Assembly (NCBI GenBank): GCA_902594485.1
Contig: CACJMJ010000004.1
Location: 1 to 43,209 of the forward strand
DNA: 43,209 nucleotides
Direction: 5' to 3'
DNA from: an uncultured Bacteroidota bacterium
GTDB lineage: Bacteria; Bacteroidota; Bacteroidia; Flavobacteriales; Flavobacteriaceae
Part shown: in pieces, positions 35,203 to 43,209 of the stretch
Layout: each line of letters starts with the position of its first letter
How positions within the stretch are numbered: position 1 is the stretch's first letter
The notes under the pieces: generated by a model
The model's database searches: none
What the model saw: the letters and a program-made list of their open reading frames with translations, nothing else
Told to the model about the DNA's origin: nothing
Position numbers and translations under genes: made by a program

Positions 35203-38124
35203 ATGAAAAATATTTTAAATAAATATTATTTAGCCTTTATGGCTGTAATTCTATTTGGTAGTGTTTATTCTCAAACTCAAGTTTCAGGATCTGTAATGGA
35301 TGCTGATAACATGGAGCCAATTCCAGGAGTAAACGTTATCATTGATGGCACAAACATTGGAACTGTAACAGATTTCGATGGAAACTTTGTCATTAATACA
35401 AGTCAAGATGCTCCCTTAACACTTGTGATAAGCTATGTTGGATATAGCGCTCAACGTGTTAGTGTAACATCTTCAGGTCAAGATATTAATGTGTCTCTTT
35501 CAGCAGGACAAAACCTTGAAGAGGTTGTTATTTCTGCATCAAGAAGAGCTCAAAAAATTACGGAGGCTCCAGCTTCAGTAAGTGTAATATCTGCCAGAGA
35601 AATTGAAAATTCAGCTCAAGTTGCTGAGCCTTCAAGAATTCTTGTATCTGTGCCTGGTGTTCAAATACAACAACAAACTGCAAACTCTCTTAATATTGAA
35701 ATGAGAGCTGGATCCGGAGTTTTCGGAACATCTACTTATGTGATGAGAGATAACAGAGGATTAATAACTCCTGCTGCAGGAACTTTCTTTAGTTTCCAAC
35801 AAGGTCTTTCTAATTTAGATTTAGCATCTGTTGAGGTAGTTAGAGGTGCTGCGGGTGTTCTTTATGGACCAGGTGTTACTTCAGGTGTTGTTCACTTTAG
35901 AAGCAAGAGTCCTATTGATTATACAGGTAATTCTGCTTCTTTTTGGGGTGGAGAAATGAATACTTTTGGTTCAGAATTTAGAATTGCGAGAGCAAATGAT
36001 GACAAGACTTTTGGATGGAAAATTAATGCTAGAGTAAATTCTGGTGATGATTTCACTTATGATGATGAAGCTGAATTAGCTGCTAACGTTGGTGGAATTA
36101 ATAGTATAATTAGACAACCTGTTATTACAAACAGGGCTGTTGACCCTCTTTTATCTGCAAATGGAGATGTACTTTATGACTTTACAGGAGGAAATGCTAT
36201 TATAGATAACTATAGCAATATTGCTATTGACACAAATTTAGAGTGGAGACCAAGTGATGACACTAATTATCAAGTTAGTGCAGGTATGACTAATGGAGGT
36301 GGTCTATTCTTTCAAGATCTGGGTATTGGATATGCTGATGGTAGTACATATTGGGGTCAAGTTCAGGCTACAATGGGTAATTGGTATGCTCAGGCTTTTA
36401 TAGACCATAATGATGGTGGTGGAACAGATAATCCAACATTCTTGTATGGTACAGGTTTACGTCAGGTAGCTGAGAGAACAACTTTAGAGGCTCAAATTCA
36501 GTATAATTTTGATATGCCATGGCTGTTTGATTCAGAATGGACAGTAGGGTATGATTATAGAGATACTGATTCTAACTCTGACTATACTTTATGGGGAAGA
36601 AATGAAGACACTGATGAATATATAACCAATGGTTTTTATGGTCAAGGAACTTTAACAATGTCTGAAAAAGTGGACCTTGTAGTTGCTGGTAGATATGATC
36701 AAGCGAGTTTTATTAGCGCGGGAGAATTTGCTCCTAGAGCTGCTCTTGTATATAAGGCTTCAGACAAGACTACATGGAGACTTGCTTATAACAAAGCATT
36801 ATCTGGACCTAGTGCGCTTCAAATGTATATTGACTTCCCAGTTAATGTTCCAGCACCTGGAGTTTTAGATGCATGGTTAAGTGGTCAAAGTACTCCACAG
36901 CGTTTTGCTGATCCAGCAAATCAGGTAATTGATTTAGCAGGGCTTCCTGTTGATATTCCTGTTTCAGCTGCAGGTGGTGGATTACCACTGGCGATACCAT
37001 ATGGTTCTGTTGCATCTTTATCTTGGGCTGGTTTATTTGCTCAAGCGCCGTCACTACAGCCGCTTTTAACACCATGGATTGCACAGTATGCTGGTCCATC
37101 TGGTGGCTCAGGAATTTTATCTCCCTATGATTTATTCGAACCTACTCAGACTACTGGTAATAGAAATACAAGAACCGGAAGATTCAGTTCTGTAGAGAAC
37201 TTTGAATTAGGTGTTACTAGTGTAATTGGAGATAAATTAAGAATTAGTGCTGATATATATTCTTATAAAAATACTGGATTTACAAACTTTAGTGCAATTG
37301 GAGATGCATATGCACTAGTTGGTTCAAACATACCAGGAGATTTAGGAGCAGCTGTTGCTGCTGATGCTACTGCTTATGTTACTGGTGCCTTAACTGCTGT
37401 TACAACTCAGACTTATCAAGGTCTTGCTGCTCAACTTGGGCTTCCATTTAGTGTTGTTGCCTCTGGTGCTCTTGCAGCACAAGGTGTTCCTTCACTTGAA
37501 GCTTCAATTGCAGGTGGTGTAGCACAGACTTTAGGTGGAATTAACGGCGCATTTCAAGCAGGTGGTCAAGGTTTCGTCGGACAATTAGGTCCACTATTCG
37601 GTGCGATAGGTGCCGTTGAATCTGACAGAGTTCCTCAAGGAGATGGAATTACTCACATTACAACAGGATATATTACTCAAGGAGATGCACAAAGATCACA
37701 CTTTGGTGGTGATTTCAGCATGGATTACTTCGCTAACAGTGATTTAAGACTATGGGCAAATGCTTCTTGGTTAAGTCAAAATGAGTGGATTCCAGGAGAA
37801 GACAATGATGATGGTCTACTTAGCACATCATACTTAAATGCTCCAATGTGGAAATTTAGAATTGGTGCTGATTATGCTCCACTTACTGGATTTAATTTCG
37901 CTATTTCATACCAACATGATGACAAATTTAGATCAGTTCAAGGTTTCTGGAATGGTATGGTTGAAACTAAAAACTTAGTTGATGCGAGTGTAGGTTATAG
38001 ATTTAGTCCTAATTTAAGGTTTGATATTTCTGCTACAAATTTAACAGACAACCCATATAAGACTTATCCAAACCTACCAACAATTAGAAGAAGGGTATTA
38101 GGAAAACTTACTTTCAACTTCTAA
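35203..38124 (+). CDS. TonB-dependent receptor with CarboxypepD_reg-like N-terminal domain
   Basis: Signal peptide; VSGSVMDADNMEPIPGVNVIIDGTNIGTVTDFDGNFVI; plug LEEVVISASRRAQKITEAPASVSVISA; terminal NLTDNPYKTYPNLPTIRRRVLGKLTFNF. Confidence 0.92.
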   Translation: MKNILNKYYLAFMAVILFGSVYSQTQVSGSVMDADNMEPIPGVNVIIDGTNIGTVTDFDGNFVINTSQDAPLTLVISYVGYSAQRVSVTSSGQDINVSLSAGQNLEEVVISASRRAQKITEAPASVSVISAREIENSAQVAEPSRILVSVPGVQIQQQTANSLNIEMRAGSGVFGTSTYVMRDNRGLITPAAGTFFSFQQGLSNLDLASVEVVRGAAGVLYGPGVTSGVVHFRSKSPIDYTGNSASFWGGEMNTFGSEFRIARANDDKTFGWKINARVNSGDDFTYDDEAELAANVGGINSIIRQPVITNRAVDPLLSANGDVLYDFTGGNAIIDNYSNIAIDTNLEWRPSDDTNYQVSAGMTNGGGLFFQDLGIGYADGSTYWGQVQATMGNWYAQAFIDHNDGGGTDNPTFLYGTGLRQVAERTTLEAQIQYNFDMPWLFDSEWTVGYDYRDTDSNSDYTLWGRNEDTDEYITNGFYGQGTLTMSEKVDLVVAGRYDQASFISAGEFAPRAALVYKASDKTTWRLAYNKALSGPSALQMYIDFPVNVPAPGVLDAWLSGQSTPQRFADPANQVIDLAGLPVDIPVSAAGGGLPLAIPYGSVASLSWAGLFAQAPSLQPLLTPWIAQYAGPSGGSGILSPYDLFEPTQTTGNRNTRTGRFSSVENFELGVTSVIGDKLRISADIYSYKNTGFTNFSAIGDAYALVGSNIPGDLGAAVAADATAYVTGALTAVTTQTYQGLAAQLGLPFSVVASGALAAQGVPSLEASIAGGVAQTLGGINGAFQAGGQGFVGQLGPLFGAIGAVESDRVPQGDGITHITTGYITQGDAQRSHFGGDFSMDYFANSDLRLWANASWLSQNEWIPGEDNDDGLLSTSYLNAPMWKFRIGADYAPLTGFNFAISYQHDDKFRSVQGFWNGMVETKNLVDASVGYRFSPNLRFDISATNLTDNPYKTYPNLPTIRRRVLGKLTFNF

Positions 38125-38148
38125 TTAATCATAATATTATCATAAAAA

Positions 38149-38175
38149 GAGCAACTTTGGTTGCTCTTTTTTTTT
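38149..38175 (+). terminator. Rho-independent terminator after TonB receptor
   Basis: GAGCAAC-TTTG-GTTGCTC followed by T9. Confidence 0.85.
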
Positions 38176-38202
38176 GGATAAACTTTTATGTAACTATATT
38201 TG
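38174..38202 (+). promoter_or_regulatory. candidate Bacteroidota promoter TTG-N18-TATATTTG for HMG-CoA synthase/etfBA
   Basis: -33 TTG at 38174-38176 and -7 TATATTTG at 38195-38202, within the known 17-23 nt spacing. Confidence 0.55.
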
Positions 38203-38219
38203 AAGCTAAGCAATTACAA

Positions 38220-39661
38220 TGAAAAAAGTCGGTATTGATTCCCTTTCATATTATGTCCCATCTCTTTATGTAGATATTGAGGAGTTGGCTAGGGCGCGAG
38301 ATATTCCGTCAGAAAAACTAGTAAAGGGATTAGGTCTTAAAAAAATGGCTACCCCTGATTATGATGAAGACTCTGCGTCAATTGCTGCTAACTCTTTATA
38401 CAGACTAATAAAGCATAACAATATTGATCCTAGAAAAGTTGGAAGGGTATATCTAGGTACTGAAAGTGGTGTTGATGCCTCAAAACCTACTTCTTCATAT
38501 GTAGTTGAGATTCTTGAGGATGTTTTTGCTGAAGAATATGGGGAAAGGTGTTTTAAAAATTGTGATATTGTAGATCTTACTTTTGCTTGTGCAGGTGCTG
38601 TTGATGCTCTACAAAATTGTTGTGATTGGGTTAGAAATGGTACCAATAGACAAGCAATTGTAATTGCCTCTGACATTGCAAAATATGAGCTTAATTCAAC
38701 AGGTGAATATACACAAGGTGCTGGATCAGTTTCAATGCTAATCTGTGAGGACCCATCAATAATTTCCTTTAATGGTTCATGGGGAGTCTCCACAAAGGGT
38801 ATAGGAGACTTTTTCAAACCTAGAAGAATTTTTAAAAAATCCAATATACTGATTGAAGCTGCTAAACTTTTAGGACAGGAAGTCTCTTCAAATGAGGCTG
38901 AAATTCTGTTAGATAAAGCAGATTCAAAATTTTGGTCTGACTCAAATGATCTTATAGAAGTTTACAAAGAAGAGCCAATATTCGAAGGACAATTTTCAAA
39001 TGAAAGTTATAAAGAGAGAGTATATGAAGCTATTGAAAACTTTAATGAACAAAACCAAAGAGATATACTTAGTGATTGGGAAAATATTATCTTTCATCTC
39101 CCATATGCCTATCATGGAAGGAGAATGATTGTGAACAAATGGTTAGACTGGATGAAGGAAAATGAAAACTTTAAGAGTATTTATTCAGAGATTGGAAAGC
39201 CAGAGTCACCAAATGATAAAGAATGGATTAAAAAAGTTGCAAAATCATCTATATATAAATCTTTTGTCAAAGAAAAGATATCTCCTGGAGAGAGAGCCTC
39301 TTCAGAAATTGGTAATATGTATACTGCCTCTATTTTTATGTCTTTAATAAGCTCTTTAGTAGAAGCTGTTGAAAAAGATAAAAAATTTGAAAATAAGAAA
39401 ATTGGATTTATTAGTTATGGAAGTGGATCAAAGGCAAAAATATTTGAAGGTACTGTTCAAAAAAATTGGATGAATAAGATTAAGCCTATTAACCTATTTG
39501 ATAGTCTTGATAATAGAAAAAAAATCAATATAGATGTTTATGAAAATCTTCATAAAAGAAAAGTTTCTTCTAATATTAATAACAATGATGGGGTTATAAA
39601 GTTATCTAAAATTTCAAATGGTGAGTTTGATGAAGGCTTGAGAAACTACAAAAAATACTAA
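38220..39661 (+). CDS. hydroxymethylglutaryl-CoA synthase family protein
   Basis: MKKVGIDSLSYYVPSLYVDIEELA; DLTFACAGAVDALQNC (catalytic Cys); STGEYTQGAGSVSMLI; FHLPYAYHGRRM. The ATG is read at 38220; the track lists 38219. Confidence 0.88.
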
Positions 39662-39669
39662 ATCATAAT

Positions 39670-40416
39670 ATGAATATTTTAGTTTGCATTAGTAATGTTC
39701 CTGATACGACCTCAAAAATTAATTTTGTTGAAAATGATTCTAAGTTTGATACAAGTGGTGTTCAATTTGTAATTAATCCAAACGATGAATTTGGCCTGAC
39801 AAAAGCTGTTTGGATGAAGGAATCAAATAATGCAAATGTTACAGTTTTGACTGTAGGAGAGCAATCAGTAGAAGCTACTCTTAGAAAATGTCTAGCAATC
39901 GGAGCGGATAAAGCAGTTAGAATTGATTGCCCAGCTAATGACGCATATTCTGTAGCAAAAGAAATTGAGGCACATTGTGAGCAAGTAAAGTATGATTTAA
40001 TTATTTGTGGAAGAGAATCTATTGATTATAATGGTGGTATAGTGCCTGGACTTATAGCAGGATTTTTGGATTATAATTTTGTGACAAATTGTGTAAACCT
40101 AGATATTGAAGGTTCCAAAGCAACTTTCTCAAGAGAAATGTCTGGAGGGACAGAGATAAGTGAATGTCAGCTTCCTTTAGTAGTTGGTTCTCAAAAGGGA
40201 TTGGTTGAGGAAAGTGATCTAATTATTCCAAATATGCGAGGGATTATGATGGCTAGACAAAAGCCTTTAGATATCATTCCAGCTCAAGGTATTAATCCTA
40301 AAACTAATGATATAAAATTTAATAAGCCTGAAGCTAAAAGCGAAGTAAAGCTTATAAAAGCAGATGAGCTTGATAAATTAATTGATCTATTAGAGAACGA
40401 AGCTAAAGTAATTTAA
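39670..40416 (+). CDS. etfB: electron transfer flavoprotein subunit beta
   Basis: MNILVCISNVPDTTSKI...VINPNDEFGLTKAVWMKE; LIICGRESIDYNGGIVPGLIAGFL. Confidence 0.92.
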   Translation: MNILVCISNVPDTTSKINFVENDSKFDTSGVQFVINPNDEFGLTKAVWMKESNNANVTVLTVGEQSVEATLRKCLAIGADKAVRIDCPANDAYSVAKEIEAHCEQVKYDLIICGRESIDYNGGIVPGLIAGFLDYNFVTNCVNLDIEGSKATFSREMSGGTEISECQLPLVVGSQKGLVEESDLIIPNMRGIMMARQKPLDIIPAQGINPKTNDIKFNKPEAKSEVKLIKADELDKLIDLLENEAKVI

Positions 40417-40419
40417 TTT

Positions 40420-41367
40420 ATGTCAGTTTTAGTATACATAGAGTCAGAAAATAATAAATTTAAAAAATCATCTTATGAGGCTCTTTCATATGGTAAAGCT
40501 CTTGCTGAGAAGATGGGGGTTAAAGTTTCAGGTCTAGTTATTAATTGTTCTGATGCTGAAAGTTTAAAAGCATATGGCCCTGATAAGATATTAAAAATAG
40601 ATAGTCAAGAACTAAATGAGTTTTCCTCAAAAAAATATGCTCATGCAATAGCTGATGTCATAAAAAGTGAGAATGCTAATGTAGTTGTTCTATCTTCCAC
40701 TCCAGACTCTAAATATTTAGGTGCTCACCTATCTGGTATAACTGATTCACCTTTTGTTTCAAATGTAGTTGAACTACCTGAGAGTATAAATCCATTTACT
40801 GTCAAGAGAACTTGCTTTACTAATAAAGCTTTCTCATTAACTGAGTTAATATCAGATACTAAAATCATAAGTATCACTTCAAACTCTTATGGATTAATTG
40901 AGAATTCTAATGATTCTAAAACTGAAGAAATTGATATCAAAAGCATTGATTCAGATCAAAGGATTTTAAATATTGAAAAGGAAAGTGGATCAGTTACAAT
41001 TGCTGATGCAGAAATTGTAGTCTCAGCTGGTAGAGGATTAAAAGGTCCCGAAAATTGGGAAATGATTGAAACTTTAGCCAAAACACTTGGTGCAGCTACA
41101 GCATGTTCAAAGCCTGTATCTGATATGGGTTGGAGACCACATAGTGAACATGTTGGCCAAACTGGTAAACCAGTATCTTCAAACCTATACATAGCAATTG
41201 GTATATCTGGTGCAATTCAACACCTTGCCGGGATTAATTCATCCAAAGTTAAGGTTGTTATCAATAATGACCCTGAAGCTCCTTTCTTTAAAGCTGCTGA
41301 CTATGGAGTAGTTGGGGATGCATTTGAAGTAGTTCCTTCACTAATTGAGAAACTTAAAGCCAGATAA
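40420..41367 (+). CDS. etfA: electron transfer flavoprotein subunit alpha
   Basis: VVSAGRGLKGPENWEMIETLAKTLGAATACSKPVSDMGWRPHSEHVGQTGKPVSSNLYIAIGISGAIQHLAGI. Confidence 0.95.
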   Translation: MSVLVYIESENNKFKKSSYEALSYGKALAEKMGVKVSGLVINCSDAESLKAYGPDKILKIDSQELNEFSSKKYAHAIADVIKSENANVVVLSSTPDSKYLGAHLSGITDSPFVSNVVELPESINPFTVKRTCFTNKAFSLTELISDTKIISITSNSYGLIENSNDSKTEEIDIKSIDSDQRILNIEKESGSVTIADAEIVVSAGRGLKGPENWEMIETLAKTLGAATACSKPVSDMGWRPHSEHVGQTGKPVSSNLYIAIGISGAIQHLAGINSSKVKVVINNDPEAPFFKAADYGVVGDAFEVVPSLIEKLKAR

Positions 41368-41510
41368 TAATAAATTATTATTATAAATAAATAATTATAA
41401 TTTTTCCTTATTACATATGTTTATTAAGAGAAGATTATATTAAAATTAATACTAACAATTAACTATATTATAGTTTTTTCTTATGAATTTATAATAAATG
41501 ATTGTTTTTT

Positions 41511-43209
41511 CTAATATTCTGTATAGATCACCTCTAGTTTTAATCTTTTTGAAAGATCAGACTCAGCTGGATTAGAGCCAAATAAAGCAACTGGAAAAGG
41601 CAGTGTTATTGATGGTGAAGGCAAGTTAAGCCTATTTAGATTATTGAAATATCCATTTTTAAGAGATATATCCTCAATATTGGATGTAGTTGTTAAACCT
41701 AAGTCTATATTTAATGAATCATGTCTAACTATATTAGATATGTGATTAGTAATATTAAATTTATAACTAGTTGGTGTATTATTTGAATCATACTGAAGGA
41801 GTCCTCCAAAAAGAAACTTATTTGCATTTACAGCCGTAGGACTAAAACTTTGTGAAAAGTCTTTATTGTAATCCTCAATCGGCTCACCATCATTATATGA
41901 ATAGACATAAAGTCTTTGAGGGAGGAATTGGTAGTTTGACCTATGAATAGTTTTATCTAAATGCAAGACAATGCTTGCCTCATTAATTAGAACGTCTTTA
42001 GCCTTCAATTCTTGCAGCTCAGATGATATAGAGTTATCGTCTGAAAATAATTTTAATTTAGACACAAACTTAGTTCCGTTTAAATATATTTTTTCTGACG
42101 GGGTATTATCGTCTGATGCTGCAACCTCTTCAACAATTGCTTGGTCATAACCTATGTGTTCATGAAGGTTATATGTAACACCTCCAAGTGGAATCGCATT
42201 AACCTTTTTCTTTCTCTCAATTATGTCATCAGACAAATCATCGGTCCCATTAGTGTTATAAAAATTGTAGTCATATTCTAAGACTAATTTTGCATTAAAA
42301 ACATCAAGAGACATAAAAAGATCATCTGAAAAGTTTTCTGCTCTAACAATTAGTCCATTAAAGTAATTATTAAAATTTGCTTGATTAGTAAGTTTGTCTG
42401 ACCCCTCCTGGTTCATAATATAACGCTGAAAAAAAGAAACATCTAAAGGAGCGCGTAATCTTGGCGTCTCAAAATAATTAACCTCTGTTAATTCGTCAGG
42501 CTCTGTATTTGGATCATCTTCTGCATATAAAACTGGAATTTCTTCAAAGTTTAAATTCACTGTATCATCATGAAGAGTTTTTCCATAAAACCCTTTTTGA
42601 TAAAAATTATCATTTGAAAAATATTCTTTTGAAGACTCAAAATTATTTTCTGGATCCAATGAACTTAAATAATAAGTGAGCTGATAGACTTTTAAATCAA
42701 AACTAGCATTCCTATTTCCAAATATCGAATCTATTTCATATACCTGACTTTCGTTGTTATAAGTTGAATTATCATCGTCATTAATATCTAATATTCCATC
42801 GTTATCTGAATCATTACTTAACGGATTTAATCCAGCCCTTGATTCTGTTATATCAGGGATACCATCATTATCTGAATCACTCTCCTGATCTGCAGGATTA
42901 GAGTCGTAAAGATCTATAACACCGTCCCCATCACTGTCATTAGTATTGTTATAAAATGGTAAATCAAGATAAACTGCAGTTAACTGTTCGTCTTCATCAA
43001 TAACTCTTATGTCAGTTACACTACCTTCATTTTCTTGATCTTGATTAAAGTCACCAAAAGTTTGAAGGGAAAAAACATCAAGTTGAGATATAAATCCCGA
43101 ATTTGTTCTTCCAAAAAAATCATCATTAAAAGTTCCAAGCTGAACGCTTGAAATATTATTAGTCTGAACCTTATCTAATGATTTTTGATATGAAAACACA
43201 GGAAAGGTC
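41511..43209 (-). CDS. DUF4270 family protein with thrombospondin type-3-like Asp/Asn-rich insert (5' truncated by window edge)
   Basis: Frame stays open to the edge (TFPVFSYQKSLDKVQTNNISSVQLGTFNDDFFGRT); NASFDLKVYQLTYYLSSLDP; DSDGDGVIDLYDSNPADQESDSDNDGIPD insert. Confidence 0.75.
   Translation of the reverse strand, partial: TFPVFSYQKSLDKVQTNNISSVQLGTFNDDFFGRTNSGFISQLDVFSLQTFGDFNQDQENEGSVTDIRVIDEDEQLTAVYLDLPFYNNTNDSDGDGVIDLYDSNPADQESDSDNDGIPDITESRAGLNPLSNDSDNDGILDINDDDNSTYNNESQVYEIDSIFGNRNASFDLKVYQLTYYLSSLDPENNFESSKEYFSNDNFYQKGFYGKTLHDDTVNLNFEEIPVLYAEDDPNTEPDELTEVNYFETPRLRAPLDVSFFQRYIMNQEGSDKLTNQANFNNYFNGLIVRAENFSDDLFMSLDVFNAKLVLEYDYNFYNTNGTDDLSDDIIERKKKVNAIPLGGVTYNLHEHIGYDQAIVEEVAASDDNTPSEKIYLNGTKFVSKLKLFSDDNSISSELQELKAKDVLINEASIVLHLDKTIHRSNYQFLPQRLYVYSYNDGEPIEDYNKDFSQSFSPTAVNANKFLFGGLLQYDSNNTPTSYKFNITNHISNIVRHDSLNIDLGLTTTSNIEDISLKNGYFNNLNRLNLPSPSITLPFPVALFGSNPAESDLSKRLKLEVIYTEY

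Noticed and set aside
36842-37099. Gln-rich antisense ORF inside TonB receptor
   Set aside because: Composition is explained by antisense of the Ala/Gly/Leu-rich sense codons; no signal of its own.
38359-38844. 161-aa antisense ORF within HMG-CoA synthase
   Set aside because: Fully inside a strongly supported gene; no recognisable domain.
41364-41384. 10-bp A/T-only inverted repeat across the etfA stop
   Set aside because: Single-base centre and no GC; expected by chance in TAA/TTA-rich sequence.

Overview
43.2 kb of very AT-rich, compact chromosome from a marine-type flavobacterium (Bacteroidota). Support: the conserved HU / 29-aa basic peptide / rng and mutY-ssb-gldE neighbourhood, a detached atpD-atpC pair, TAnnTTTG -7 promoter elements, DUF5916 / DUF4270 / DUF2490 families and a CarboxypepD_reg-type TonB receptor. 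I saw no rRNA, tRNA, CRISPR array, transposase or phage module. Left part (1-14 kb) is accessory: three DUF5916 outer-membrane paralogues, DUF2490+DUF4956, an exported PLP enzyme, a Kazal lipoprotein, a clear bacterial indoleamine 2,3-dioxygenase homologue and a tandem trio of paralogous small lipoproteins. Middle (14-27.6 kb) is mostly housekeeping: SET protein, nuclease, TesB, M16 pair, EamA, GldE, SSB, MutY, HU, RNase G, RecX, AtpC/AtpD. Right part (27.7-41.4 kb) is acyl-CoA metabolism: two acyl-CoA dehydrogenases, an APH-type kinase, MaoC, SDR, acyl-CoA ligase, TonB receptor, HMG-CoA synthase and EtfBA. Best leads: (1) a split ACAD10/ACAD11-like kinase+dehydrogenase pair with MaoC/SDR/ligase, suggesting 4-hydroxyacyl-CoA catabolism, beside a TonB receptor with unusual hydrophobic loops; (2) a three-hairpin leader upstream of RNase G next to an mS38/bS22-like 29-aa ORF missed by the ORF track; (3) the IDO/DUF5916/lipoprotein accessory block. 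Family calls come from reading motifs by eye; no searches were run.
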